The notes: a model not told the origin generated them from the letters alone. Shown: positions 1 to 7,710, counted from the stretch's first letter. The stretch is 14,969 bases of DNA from Pseudomonadota bacterium (GCA_023389425.1 JAEWEK010000305.1:1-14969); one strand, 5' to 3'. Program-made: numbers and translations.

Positions 1-684
1 GAGTACTTCCGGCGCGGCTCGGCGGCCAGCCACATGACGCCGTCCGACGGGCGCGAAGTGAAGGTCGCGGAAGCGCGCCTGCTGCACCTGACCGGCATCG
101 CCCCCGCGCTGTCGGCCGGTTGCCGCGAGCTGGCCTTCCAGCTGGCGGAACAGGCACGCGCCGCAGGCCGCCTGGTCAGCTTCGATCCCAACCTGCGCCC
201 GCGCCTGTGGCGCAGCCAGGCCGACATGATCGACACCGTCAACGCGCTGGCCGGCCTGTCCGACCTCGTGATGCCGGGCCTGGCCGAAGGCCGGCTGCTG
301 ACCGGCTATGCGAATGCACCCGACATCGCCGAGTTCTACCTGGCCCGCGGCGCGCGCCAGGTGGTGGTCAAGCTGGGAGCGCAAGGCGCCTACTTCGCCA
401 GCGCCTTGTTCAGCGGCCTGGTGCCGGGGCAGGAAGTGCCGCAGGTGATCGACACCGTCGGCGCCGGCGACGGCTTCGCGGTGGGCGTGATCAGCGCCCT
501 GCTCGAAGGCCTGCCGCTGGACGGCGCCGCTGCCCGCGGCAACGCCATCGGCGCCCGCGTGCTGCAGTTCCGCGGCGACTGCGACGGCCTGCCGGACCGC
601 CACGAGCTGCAAATGCTGCCGGGCGCGATAGCAGGCGCCATGAGCGGCGCACCGGACGAAGGACGGCGGCCAACCTTCCACTGA
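1..684 (+). CDS. kdgK: 2-keto-3-deoxygluconate kinase (PfkB family), 5' partial
   Basis: Cytoplasmic sugar-acid kinase expected to phosphorylate 2-keto-3-deoxygluconate (KDG) with ATP to KDPG, the entry of uronate breakdown products into the Entner-Doudoroff route. The reading frame is open from base 1, so the N-terminus lies outside the window. The visible part begins EYFRRGSAAS, like the substrate-binding region of KDG kinases, followed by VSFDPNLRPRLW (KdgK-type NxRPRLW) and the PfkB signature DTVGAGDGFAVG near bases 457-492, whose GAGD aspartate is the usual catalytic base. An internal ATG at base 34 is only an in-frame methionine. The gene is followed 42 bp later by the uronate transporter gene with the same orientation, so it is probably the first visible member of that operon. 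Family assignment is firm; KDG rather than another keto-deoxy acid is inferred from motifs and context. Confidence 0.88.
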   Translation, partial: EYFRRGSAASHMTPSDGREVKVAEARLLHLTGIAPALSAGCRELAFQLAEQARAAGRLVSFDPNLRPRLWRSQADMIDTVNALAGLSDLVMPGLAEGRLLTGYANAPDIAEFYLARGARQVVVKLGAQGAYFASALFSGLVPGQEVPQVIDTVGAGDGFAVGVISALLEGLPLDGAAARGNAIGARVLQFRGDCDGLPDRHELQMLPGAIAGAMSGAPDEGRRPTFH

Positions 685-726
685 CGGCGCCGGCAACAAC
701 ATATAAAAGAGATTGGAGACATCGGC

Positions 727-2049
727 ATGAAAACAATGAAGGGGCTGCGCTGGCTGGTCATCACGCTGGTAGCGGCCGCCACGATCATCAACTACATCGA
801 CCGCTCGGCACTGGCGGTGATGTGGCCCGCCATCGCGGACGAACTGGGCATGAGCAAGAGCGACTATGCCGACATCATCACCGTCTTCCTGATCGGTTAC
901 GCGGTCGGCCAGTCGCTGTTCGGCAAACTGTTCGATGCCCTCGGCACCCGCATCGGCTTCCTGCTGTCGATCGTGGTGTGGTCGGGCGCCATCGGCCTGC
1001 ATTTCGCCGCGCGCTCGGTGCTGTCCTTCAGCCTGTTCCGCGCGCTGCTGGGCGTGGGCGAGGCCGGCAACTGGCCGGGCGCCACCAAGGCCATCGCCGA
1101 ATGGTTTCCGGTGCGCGAGCGCGCCCTGGGCCAGGGCATCTTCGGCGCCGGCGCCTCGATGGGTTCGATCATCGCGCCGCCGCTGGTGGCCTTCCTGTAC
1201 GCCTTCATGGGCTGGAAGAGTACCTTCATCATCATCGGCGCGCTCGGCCTGGTATGGATCCTGCCGTGGCTGATCGTGTACCGCTCGGGTCCCGACACCC
1301 ACCCGTGGATCAGCATCGAGGAACGCGCCTACATCCTCGGCGGACAGCGCACCCCGGAAGCGGCCGCGCAGCCCGAGTACGTGCCGACCACCCGCCAGCT
1401 GCTGGGCCATCGCCAGAGCTGGGGCGTGATCGCGGCGCGCTTCTTCATCGATCCGATCTGGTGGCTGTTCGTGGCCTGGCTGCCGCTGTACCTGAACGAG
1501 AAGTTCCATTTCGACGTCAAGCAGATCGGCATCTTCGCCTGGGTGCCCTATGTCGGCGCCGGCATCGGCGCGGTGCTCGGCGGCTGGCTGTGCGGCCGCC
1601 TGCTGCAGCGCGGCTGGTCGGCCGACAAGGCCCGCAAGGCGGTGATCGGCGGCGCCCTGGCCGTGATGTTCGTCGCGGCCGTGTTCAGCGCCACCGCCGA
1701 CACGCCGCTGCGGGCGGTGCTGTCGATCGGCGTGCTGCTGTTCGGCTTCCAGGCGGCGATCAGCAATATCCAGACCCTGCCGAGCGACTTCTTCTCCGGG
1801 AAGACGGTCGGCTCCCTGGCGGGCTTCAGCGGCACCTCCGCCGTGCTGGGCACCATCGTCTGCATGCAGCTGGTGCCGCTGCTGACCGCCGGCGGCAACT
1901 ACACGCCCTTCTTCATCCTGGCCGCGCTGCTGGTGCCGCTGGTCTTCGTGGCGCTCTGGCTGGGCGGCACGGTAGCACCGGTCAAGCCGCATGGTGCCGC
2001 CGCCGCGGCCTCCAATTCTCAACAGTCGAACATCAAGGAGTTTCAATGA
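727..2049 (+). CDS. MFS transporter, anion:cation symporter family (ExuT/hexuronate-like)
   Basis: Inner-membrane carrier of 440 aa with about twelve hydrophobic segments, probably importing uronate or aldonate monomers by proton symport. Residues 22-26 (NYIDR) in the first helix and GEAGNWPGATKAIAEWFP at 111-128, followed by ERALGQGIFGAGASMGS, are hallmarks of the ACS branch that includes the hexuronate, glucarate and galactonate transporters. The start is supported by GGAG at 715-718, eight bases before the ATG. Its TGA overlaps the ATG of the next gene (ATGA at 2046-2049), indicating translational coupling. Lying between a KDG kinase and a secreted lyase, it most likely brings in the monomers that the periplasmic enzymes release. 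The exact substrate (glucuronate, galacturonate, unsaturated uronate or KDG) cannot be read from sequence. Confidence 0.88.
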   Translation: MKTMKGLRWLVITLVAAATIINYIDRSALAVMWPAIADELGMSKSDYADIITVFLIGYAVGQSLFGKLFDALGTRIGFLLSIVVWSGAIGLHFAARSVLSFSLFRALLGVGEAGNWPGATKAIAEWFPVRERALGQGIFGAGASMGSIIAPPLVAFLYAFMGWKSTFIIIGALGLVWILPWLIVYRSGPDTHPWISIEERAYILGGQRTPEAAAQPEYVPTTRQLLGHRQSWGVIAARFFIDPIWWLFVAWLPLYLNEKFHFDVKQIGIFAWVPYVGAGIGAVLGGWLCGRLLQRGWSADKARKAVIGGALAVMFVAAVFSATADTPLRAVLSIGVLLFGFQAAISNIQTLPSDFFSGKTVGSLAGFSGTSAVLGTIVCMQLVPLLTAGGNYTPFFILAALLVPLVFVALWLGGTVAPVKPHGAAAAASNSQQSNIKEFQ

Positions 2050-2816
2050 ATCTGCTTCAGCGATCCTGCGGCCTGTCCCTGCTGTGCGCGGGCCTGCTGG
2101 CCGCGTCCGGCCACGCCCTGGCCGACGGCTTCACCCCACAGAAAACGCTGGAAAGCGTCTTTGAGCTGGAGGGCAATTCGCCCTGGTCGTCGCCGTACGA
2201 CGGCACGCTGACCTTCAGCGCCCTCGGTTCCAAGTTCGCCACCGCCAACGGCCACGGCTACCGCAACGAGCTCAAGATCGGCAAGAAGGAGCGCCGCCCG
2301 ATCGAGCAGACCCACGAGCACTTCGCGGCCACCGTCACGCCGACCCTGTCGAACGGCGCCAAGACCATCGTCGCCCAATACCACGTGGACGGCCTCGAAA
2401 CCATCCTGAAAGTCTACGTGCAGGACACCGATGACCGCTCCGGCCTCGACGGCAAGGGCAACAACGGCGTGTTCGACATCGTGGTCAAGATCCTCGGCAC
2501 CGACGGCGTCGACGCCCCGACCGCGCTGGGCACGATCCGCTCGGGCGAGAGCTTCGACCTCGACATCCGCTTCGACAACGGCGAAGCCACCGTCAGCGCG
2601 AAGACCGCCGCCAACGGCAGCATCCAGACCGCGCGCACCCGCATCAAGGGCGACAAGCGCAACATCTACTTCAAGTTCGGCGACTACCTGCAGGCGCTCG
2701 ATCCGGTCACGCGGCTGTTCACCTCGAGCCCGGCCAAGTGGGACGAGTACTACCGCCAGCACCACGTCGACACCGACAGCATCCGCTTCAGCCACACCAC
2801 CTTCGAACGGAACTGA
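2046..2816 (+). CDS. Secreted polysaccharide lyase, PL7-like (alginate lyase 2 superfamily)
   Basis: Predicted exported beta-jelly-roll lyase of 256 aa that would cleave a polyuronate by beta-elimination. A Sec signal peptide covers residues 1-27 (hydrophobic core, ending GHALA before DG). Three PL7 motifs appear in order: YRNELK at 72-77 (family RTELR-like), QYH at 111-113 (family QIH/QVH) and YFKFGDYLQ at 208-216 (family YFKAGxYxQ). The catalytic candidates are therefore R73, Q111, H113 and Y214. The length suits a single-domain PL7 enzyme. The start is fixed by AAGGAG at 2035-2040 and the ATGA overlap with the transporter gene. The same frame stays open far upstream, but that part is antibiased shadow over the two previous genes. 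Unusual points are Tyr in the middle of the QxH motif and Phe in YFKFG, so the substrate may differ from classical alginate. Confidence 0.8.
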   Translation: MNLLQRSCGLSLLCAGLLAASGHALADGFTPQKTLESVFELEGNSPWSSPYDGTLTFSALGSKFATANGHGYRNELKIGKKERRPIEQTHEHFAATVTPTLSNGAKTIVAQYHVDGLETILKVYVQDTDDRSGLDGKGNNGVFDIVVKILGTDGVDAPTALGTIRSGESFDLDIRFDNGEATVSAKTAANGSIQTARTRIKGDKRNIYFKFGDYLQALDPVTRLFTSSPAKWDEYYRQHHVDTDSIRFSHTTFERN

Positions 2817-2819
2817 GAC

Positions 2820-3542
2820 ATGGACTTCGCGGTTGACCGGGACACGCTGGACAGGCTGCACAGCGTCAGCACCTCGACGCTGACCACGCTGCTGTACAAG
2901 CGCGGCTTCCGCAACGTCTTCATCCAGGGCGCGCGTCCCTTGAAGACGGGGCAGCGCCTGGCCGGCCCGGCCTATACCCTGCGCTATATTCCCTCGCGCG
3001 AGGACCTGGACGGGGTCGAGGCCTTCCGCGACCCGCGCCATCCGCAGCGCGTGGCGATCGAGGAGATCCCGCCGGGCGCGGTGCTGGTGATGGACTGCCG
3101 CGGCGATACCTCGGTGGCCTCGGCCGGCAGCATCCTGTCGACCCGCCTGCAGGTGCGCGGGGCGGCCGGCATCGTCACCGACGGCGGCCTGCGCGACGCC
3201 GCCGCCATCGCCAGGCTCGAGATCCCCGCGTATTGTTCCGGCCCGTCCGCGCCCACCAACCTGATCCGCCACCACGCACTCGACCTGAACGCACCGATCG
3301 GCTGCGGCGGGGTGCCGGTGTACCCGGGCGACATCATGGTCGGCGACGACGACGGCGTGGTCTGCATCCCGGCCCACCTCGCCGCCGAGATCGCGCGCGA
3401 TGCGGTCGAGATGGAGCGCTTCGAGGAATTCGTGCTGGAAGAGGTGGCGGGCGGCGCCACGATCATCGGCCTGTATCCGCCGACGGCGCCGGAAACCAGG
3501 GTCCGCTACGAAGCCTGGCTGGCGGCCCGGGCAGCGGGGTGA
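2820..3542 (+). CDS. RraA-family protein (HMG/CHA aldolase-like, class II pyruvate aldolase fold)
   Basis: Protein of 240 aa of the RraA/dimethylmenaquinone-methyltransferase-like family, whose characterised enzymatic members are metal-dependent 4-hydroxy-4-methyl-2-oxoglutarate aldolases and oxaloacetate decarboxylases; others inhibit RNase E. Visible family marks are the GDTSVASAGSI loop (95-105), TDGGLRD at 120-126, with R125 and D126 in the places of the substrate-binding Arg and metal-binding Asp of HMG aldolase, and PGDIMVGDDDGVVCIP at 169-184. There is no signal peptide, so it is cytoplasmic. It starts 3 bp after the PL7-like stop codon and lacks a strong Shine-Dalgarno, which points to coupled translation as the last gene of the operon. 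Conserved aldolase residues and the catabolic setting favour an enzyme cleaving or decarboxylating a 2-keto acid over an RNase regulator. The true substrate is unknown. Confidence 0.82.
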   Translation: MDFAVDRDTLDRLHSVSTSTLTTLLYKRGFRNVFIQGARPLKTGQRLAGPAYTLRYIPSREDLDGVEAFRDPRHPQRVAIEEIPPGAVLVMDCRGDTSVASAGSILSTRLQVRGAAGIVTDGGLRDAAAIARLEIPAYCSGPSAPTNLIRHHALDLNAPIGCGGVPVYPGDIMVGDDDGVVCIPAHLAAEIARDAVEMERFEEFVLEEVAGGATIIGLYPPTAPETRVRYEAWLAARAAG

Positions 3543-3550
3543 TGGCTGCG

Positions 3551-3564
3551 GTTAAACGGTTTCC
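3551..3564 (+). promoter_or_regulatory. Degenerate copy of the LacI-type operator
   Basis: GTTAAACGGTTTCC lies just after the stop codon of the RraA-family gene. It differs from the main 14-bp operator by a single base (T to G at position 9). Equivalently, it has the half-sites AAAC and GTTT one base further apart. It lies 127 bp upstream of the strong operator in front of the TonB receptor gene. It may be an auxiliary site for looping, or chance; binding is an inference. Confidence 0.4.
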
Positions 3565-3648
3565 TCCGCGCTCATCGTTTCATTGTTTCGTCCGTACAAC
3601 AGAATGGAATTATTACCTTTGGAAAGCGCCGATGACATGATTCAGAAA

Positions 3649-3677
3649 TTCCAATAAGGCACGATTTTCTGTACCAT
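3649..3677 (+). promoter_or_regulatory. Weak candidate promoter of the TonB receptor gene
   Basis: TACCAT at 3672-3677 matches four of six bases of a -10 box and is preceded, 17 bp upstream, by TTCCAA (3649-3654), only three of six for -35. The placement directly before the operator at 3678 copies the arrangement at the better promoters of this window, which is the main reason to list it. The hexamers alone would not justify a call. Confidence 0.35.
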
Positions 3678-3691
3678 GTTAAACGTTTTCC
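3678..3691 (+). promoter_or_regulatory. LacI-family operator in front of the TonB receptor gene
   Basis: GTTAAACGTTTTCC with palindromic core AAACGTTT (3681-3688) and central CpG, the usual layout for LacI/GalR-family operators. The identical 14-mer occurs, in the opposite orientation, before uronate dehydrogenase and before the 8940-10766 gene. It lies 73 bp upstream of the receptor start codon. Repression by the LacI-family protein encoded at 7853-8845 is inferred. Confidence 0.8.
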
Positions 3692-3764
3692 AAAATAACG
3701 ATCGCAGAGTTACCCTGGATCAGTTCACTGCGACAAGCTTTCGATAACAGATAGGAGACAAGTC

Positions 3765-6485
3765 TTGAACACGAAAACGAACAAGCAGCGCTATGCGCCG
3801 CTCCCGATCGCCTCGGCGGTCGCCCTGGCCGTGCTGGCAATGCACGCGCCGGCCTACGCCCAGGACAGCTCGGAGCCGATGGCCAAGGTCGAGATCACCG
3901 GCTCGAGCATCAAGCGCGCCGCCGCCGACCAGGCCCTGCCGATCACCGTCACCAAGGCCGACGAATGGATCGCGCAAGGCGCGGTGACCGTCGCCGACAT
4001 CCTGCTGTCGATGTCGACCGCGGCCAACTACGAGCCGAACACCACCGCCGGCAACGGCAACAGCGCCAACATGCGCGGCATCGGTGCGGCGCGCACGCTG
4101 GTCCTGCTGGACGGCAAGCGCCTGAGCGACAGCTCGATCGACCCGAACACCATCCCCACCAGCGCCCTCGACCGCACTGAAGTGCTGCGCGACGGCGCCT
4201 CGTCGATCTACGGCTCGGACGCGATCGGCGGCGTGATCAACTTCGTCACCAAGAAGGCCTACAGCGGCGCTTCGATCACGGCCAAGGGCACGGTACCCAA
4301 GCGCAAGGGTGGCGGCGAGAACGAAGGTTTCAGCTTCATCCTCGGTAAAGGCGACCTGGTCAAGGATGGCTGGAACGTCTACTTCACCGGCGACCTGAAC
4401 AACCAGCTGCCGCTGGCACAGAGCGCCCGCCCGAACATCACCAGCTCCGACCGCCTGATGAGCGCCGGCTTCGAAGGCCCGCACCTGAGCAAGGGCACCA
4501 ACGCGGTGCCGGCCAACGTGACGCTGGCCAACGGCTCGTCCAAAGTGGGCAGCGTGACCATCACCGGCAACCCGTACTACAGCAGCGGCTGCCTGGCCCC
4601 GTGGTCGGTCCAGGGCACCAGCAACACCTGCGCCGCGACCTACAGCGCCAACTCGCTGACCCTGACCACGGCGAAGAAGCAGGCCTCGCTGTTCCTCAAG
4701 GGCTCGAAGATGCTCACCGAGGACAACAAGCTGACCGCGACCGTCCTGTATTCGTCGATCTTCACGCGCCCGGTCAAGAACCCGACCTTCGGCGTCAACG
4801 CCTCGATCTCGAACTTCCCGGCGCTGACCATCGGCCCGACCAGCCCCTACTACCCGGGCAAGGGCATCACCCCGGCGATGCCGAGCATTACCAACCAGAT
4901 CCTGACCCTGCAATGGTCGCTGATCGGCGACATCGGCCCGACCGTCCTGAACTACCAGAAATCGCAATCGCGCGTGACGCTGGAAGATGAAGGCCGCTAC
5001 GGCGCCTGGGACTACAAGGTCGGTGTCTGGAACGCCGTCTACGCCACCCAGACCAGCTTCCGCTCCGGCTTCGTCAACAGCTACGGCCTGCTGGACGGCG
5101 TCACCAACGGCATCCTCAACCCCTTCGGCCTGCAGAACGCCGCGGGCAAGGCCTACCTGGACAGCATCTCGACCAACGGCGAGATCGCCAACAAGGGCCT
5201 GACCCGCCTGAACGGCGCGCACGCCACCATCAGCCGCGAGCTGATGGACCTGAAGGGCGGCCCGCTCGCCTTCGCCGCCGGCGCCAGCATGTACCACGAC
5301 TTCGGCCGCACCTTCATTCCGCCGAGCGTGGCGCTGTCGGGCGGCCAGACCGGCACCACCGCCGCCATCGACGTCAGCGCCTCGCGCAACGTGACCTCGG
5401 TCTACGCCGAGCTGGACGCGCCGATCACCAAGTCGCTGGACGTCGACGTGGCCGTGCGCACCGACCGCTACAGCGACTTCGGCAGCACCACCAACCCGAA
5501 GGTCAGCTTCCGCTACAAGCCGGTGGACTGGCTGGCAGTGCGCGGTGCGGTCGGCACCGGCTTCCGCGCGCCGACCCTGAACGAGCGCTACTACGGCGCC
5601 ACCAACGGCCCGACCGGCGTGACCAGCTCGACCTACAACGACCCGGTCCTGTGCCCGGGCGGCAAAGTCGGCGGCAACACCGGCGGCACCGCCCTGCCCG
5701 GCTACACCCCGAGCGTGGTATGCGCGGCCAAGCTGCCGATCAACACCGGCGCCAACCCGTCGGTGGGCCCGGAGAAGTCCGACACCATCAACTTCGGCAT
5801 CGTGCTGACCCCGACCAATTCGCTGCTGGTCTCGCTCGATTACTGGAACGTGCGCATGAAGGACGCGATCGGCCAGCTGGCGCAGCCGACCCTGTTCCAG
5901 CCGCAGTACGCGAACCTGTTCATCCGCGATCCGAAGACCAACCTGCTGCTGTACATCGACGACCGCCTGAACAATATGGGCGGCCAGCGCACCGACGGCA
6001 TCGACATCACGACGACCTACAACTTCCCGCGCTCGGCCACCTTCGGCCGCGTGGCGGTGCAGCTGGACGGCACCTATGTCCACAGCTTCAAGACCCAGCT
6101 GACCAACGACAGCGACTGGATCTCGAGCGTGAACAAGTTCGGCCCGCTGGATGCGAACGTGTTCACCTACCGCTGGCGCTACACGATGTCGGAGAAATGG
6201 CAGAGCCCGGATGGCCGCTGGACCACCACCGTGACCGAGTCCTATCGCCAGAGCTTCGAGGACCTGAACGCATCGTCGCTGTTCTACCACCGCATCGATC
6301 CGTACTTCCTGGTGAACTGGACGCTGCAGTACAGCGGCTTCAAGAACTGGAACCTCATGGGCGGCATCAACAACGTGTTCGACCGCGATCCGCCGGCAGC
6401 CAACTACCGCAACGAGGGCTTCCTCAGCGGCCAGGCCAGCCCGGTCGGCCGCGCATTCAACGTGCGCGCGACCTACAAGTTCTGA
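3765..6485 (+). CDS. TonB-dependent outer-membrane receptor (oligouronate import inferred)
   Basis: Outer-membrane beta-barrel of 906 aa, powered by TonB-ExbBD, likely carrying oligosaccharides of the target polymer into the periplasm. Residues 1-32 form a signal peptide (cut near AYA-Q), followed by a TonB-box-like stretch KVEITGS (41-47). A plug domain follows with LVLLDGKRL and EVLRDGASSIYGSDAIGGV, then barrel strands ending in the typical C-terminal aromatic residue (YKF, F906). The start is TTG at 3765, chosen because GGAG at 3754-3757 stands seven bases before it and the signal peptide begins there; no ATG fits. Single-gene unit: it has its own operator upstream and a strong terminator downstream (6506-6539). 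No SusD-like partner is present, as expected for Proteobacteria. The substrate is inferred from neighbours only. Confidence 0.92.
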   Translation: MNTKTNKQRYAPLPIASAVALAVLAMHAPAYAQDSSEPMAKVEITGSSIKRAAADQALPITVTKADEWIAQGAVTVADILLSMSTAANYEPNTTAGNGNSANMRGIGAARTLVLLDGKRLSDSSIDPNTIPTSALDRTEVLRDGASSIYGSDAIGGVINFVTKKAYSGASITAKGTVPKRKGGGENEGFSFILGKGDLVKDGWNVYFTGDLNNQLPLAQSARPNITSSDRLMSAGFEGPHLSKGTNAVPANVTLANGSSKVGSVTITGNPYYSSGCLAPWSVQGTSNTCAATYSANSLTLTTAKKQASLFLKGSKMLTEDNKLTATVLYSSIFTRPVKNPTFGVNASISNFPALTIGPTSPYYPGKGITPAMPSITNQILTLQWSLIGDIGPTVLNYQKSQSRVTLEDEGRYGAWDYKVGVWNAVYATQTSFRSGFVNSYGLLDGVTNGILNPFGLQNAAGKAYLDSISTNGEIANKGLTRLNGAHATISRELMDLKGGPLAFAAGASMYHDFGRTFIPPSVALSGGQTGTTAAIDVSASRNVTSVYAELDAPITKSLDVDVAVRTDRYSDFGSTTNPKVSFRYKPVDWLAVRGAVGTGFRAPTLNERYYGATNGPTGVTSSTYNDPVLCPGGKVGGNTGGTALPGYTPSVVCAAKLPINTGANPSVGPEKSDTINFGIVLTPTNSLLVSLDYWNVRMKDAIGQLAQPTLFQPQYANLFIRDPKTNLLLYIDDRLNNMGGQRTDGIDITTTYNFPRSATFGRVAVQLDGTYVHSFKTQLTNDSDWISSVNKFGPLDANVFTYRWRYTMSEKWQSPDGRWTTTVTESYRQSFEDLNASSLFYHRIDPYFLVNWTLQYSGFKNWNLMGGINNVFDRDPPAANYRNEGFLSGQASPVGRAFNVRATYKF

Positions 6486-6505
6486 TAGCAAGCGCTTGAA
6501 TGAGT

Positions 6506-6539
6506 GCCGCCCGGGAGACCGGGCGGCATTTTTCTTTTT
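6506..6539 (+). terminator. Rho-independent terminator after the TonB receptor gene
   Basis: Perfect nine-base-pair GC stem GCCGCCCGG (6506-6514) / CCGGGCGGC (6519-6527) with a GAGA tetraloop, followed by a T-rich run (ATTTTTCTTTTT). It lies about 20 bp after the receptor stop codon. Confidence 0.93.
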
Positions 6540-6540
6540 G

Positions 6541-6780
6541 GCGGCGACCGAAAAGACATCGTCGTTCCCGCGCAGGCGGGAACCCCATCTTGCCTGGGCG
6601 TCGCTACGCTTGGCGCTGGTGGCATGCGCAAAAATGGGATTCCCGCCTGCGCGGGAATGACGTGCTTAAGCTGGAGGTAACGCACAAACAAATTTTTTTG
6701 CGGCGACCGAAAAGACATCGTCGTTCTCGCGCAGAGGGGATTGAAGTGCTTAAGCTGAAGGTTACGCACAAACAAAAAAG
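6541..6780. repeat. REP-like inverted pair with imperfect tandem duplication, between converging genes
   Basis: Non-coding stretch of about 240 bp between the receptor and uronate dehydrogenase genes. It carries two hairpin modules in inverted orientation: GTTCCCGC-GCAG-GCGGGAAC (6564-6583) and ATTCCCGC-CTGC-GCGGGAAT (6639-6658). They sit in longer near-identical arms (6560-6588 against the reverse complement of 6634-6662). In addition, the flank GCGGCGACCGAAAAGACATC at 6541 recurs at 6700, and GTGCTTAAGCTG at 6662 recurs at 6746. A second unit (6700-6776) therefore repeats the first (6541-6692), with about 75 bp missing inside and a degraded hairpin (CTCGCGCAGAGG). This is the form of REP/BIME elements. 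Confidence 0.78.
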
Positions 6781-6803
6781 CCTGCGCAGGATTCCTCGCA
6801 GGC
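6774..6803 (-). terminator. Rho-independent terminator after uronate dehydrogenase
   Basis: Read on the minus strand, GCCTGCG (complement of 6797-6803) pairs with CGCAGGC (complement of 6780-6786) across a ten-base loop and is followed by a run of six T (AAAAAA at 6774-6779 on the plus strand, allowing for one G). It lies about 40 bp beyond the stop codon of the minus-strand gene at 6844. Confidence 0.75.
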
Positions 6804-6843
6804 CGTGAAAAACGGCACCCTTGCGGGCGCCGCAGGAGAAGAT

Positions 6844-7668
6844 TCAGTCCTTGTAGATCGGACCGGCCGTCAGGAACGGCCCGCCCTGGTAAGTGGCGGT
6901 GATGTCGTCCGGATTCGCCCACGCACCGGTCTGCGGGAAGCGCTCGGCGAATTCGCTGGAGCTGCGCCTGGCGTGATAGCCCAGGTGCGCCGCCTCGCTG
7001 TTGTCCCACCAGCGCACCGGATTGTCCGACACGCCGTAGGTGATGGTGTGGCCCACGCGCGGCGTGAACAGCGCGCAGCGCAACAGCTCCACCAGGTCGT
7101 CGTGCGCCAGGAAGGTCACCATCATGCGCGCATTGCGCGGCTCTTCGAACGAGGAGCCGATGCGCAGGCACACGGTCTCGATCCCGAACCGGTCGAAGTA
7201 GTAGCGCGACAGCGCCTCGCCGAAGCATTTCGACACGCCGTAGATGCCGTCCGGGCGCAGCGGCGCGTTGGCATCGACCACCTGGGTCGTCGGGTAGTAG
7301 CCGACCACGTGGCTCGAGCTGGCGTAGATCACACGGCGGATGCCCAGCTTGTGCACACCCTCGTACAGGTGGTGCAAGCCGAGGATGTTGGCGTTCATGA
7401 TAGTCTCGAAATCGTCCTCGACCGACACGCCGCCGAAGTGCAGCACCGCATCCACGCCGTCCAGCAGCGCCATCACCGCGGCGCGGTCGCCCAGGTCGCA
7501 TTGCACCACTTCCTCGCCCGGACCGGCCGGCGCGATCTCCACGATGTCCGTCAGGCGGATCACGTCGGCCCAGGGCTTGATGCGCTCGCGCAGCATCTTG
7601 CCGAGGCCGCCGCCGGCGCCGGTCAGGAGAAGGCGTTTGAAGGGTTTCGCTGCTGTTGCTTGGGTCAT
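6844..7668 (-). CDS. udh: Uronate dehydrogenase (NAD-dependent, extended SDR family)
   Basis: Cytoplasmic enzyme of 274 aa expected to oxidise D-glucuronate or D-galacturonate at C1 to the aldarolactone using NAD+, the first step of the oxidative uronate pathway toward glucarate/galactarate and 2-oxoglutarate. Residues 16-23 (TGAGGGLG) form the Rossmann nucleotide loop. VQCDLGD (55-61), HFGGVSVE (77-84), YASSSHVVGYYP (115-126) and YGVSKCFGE (143-151, with the Y143/K147 catalytic pair) closely resemble Agrobacterium uronate dehydrogenase, as do RIGS, WWDNS and QGG near the C-terminus. I chose the start at 7668 because the longer open frame (to 7812) would run through the operator and promoter. 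Single-gene unit, divergent from the LacI gene, with its own operator and terminator. Identification is strong; GlcA against GalA preference is open. Confidence 0.9.
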   Translation of the reverse strand: MTQATAAKPFKRLLLTGAGGGLGKMLRERIKPWADVIRLTDIVEIAPAGPGEEVVQCDLGDRAAVMALLDGVDAVLHFGGVSVEDDFETIMNANILGLHHLYEGVHKLGIRRVIYASSSHVVGYYPTTQVVDANAPLRPDGIYGVSKCFGEALSRYYFDRFGIETVCLRIGSSFEEPRNARMMVTFLAHDDLVELLRCALFTPRVGHTITYGVSDNPVRWWDNSEAAHLGYHARRSSSEFAERFPQTGAWANPDDITATYQGGPFLTAGPIYKD

Positions 7669-7694
7669 TTGGCTGCTCGGGACGAGGTTGGTAT

Positions 7695-7708
7695 GGAAAA
7701 CGTTTAAC
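7695..7708 (-). promoter_or_regulatory. LacI-family operator in front of uronate dehydrogenase
   Basis: On the minus strand it reads GTTAAACGTTTTCC, identical over 14 bases to the site before the TonB receptor gene. It starts two bases after the -10 box of the udh promoter and would cover the transcription start. Core AAACGTTT with a central CpG. Confidence 0.82.
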
Positions 7709-7710
7709 CG

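Noticed and set aside
120..2045. Upstream part of the 898-aa plus-strand frame that ends in the PL7-like gene
   Set aside because: It is Arg/Pro/Gly-rich and lies over the kinase and transporter genes. The real gene begins at the ATG at 2046, with RBS and signal peptide.
3720..6491. A 923-aa open frame on the minus strand opposite the TonB receptor gene
   Set aside because: Composition is Val/Ala/Gly/Arg/Asp/His-rich without domains or signal peptide, as expected of the antisense of GC-rich codons. The plus strand holds an unmistakable receptor.
6541..6803. CRISPR array in the repeat-rich stretch
   Set aside because: Repeats are few, unequal and self-complementary as inverted pairs; there are no regular unique spacers and no cas genes.
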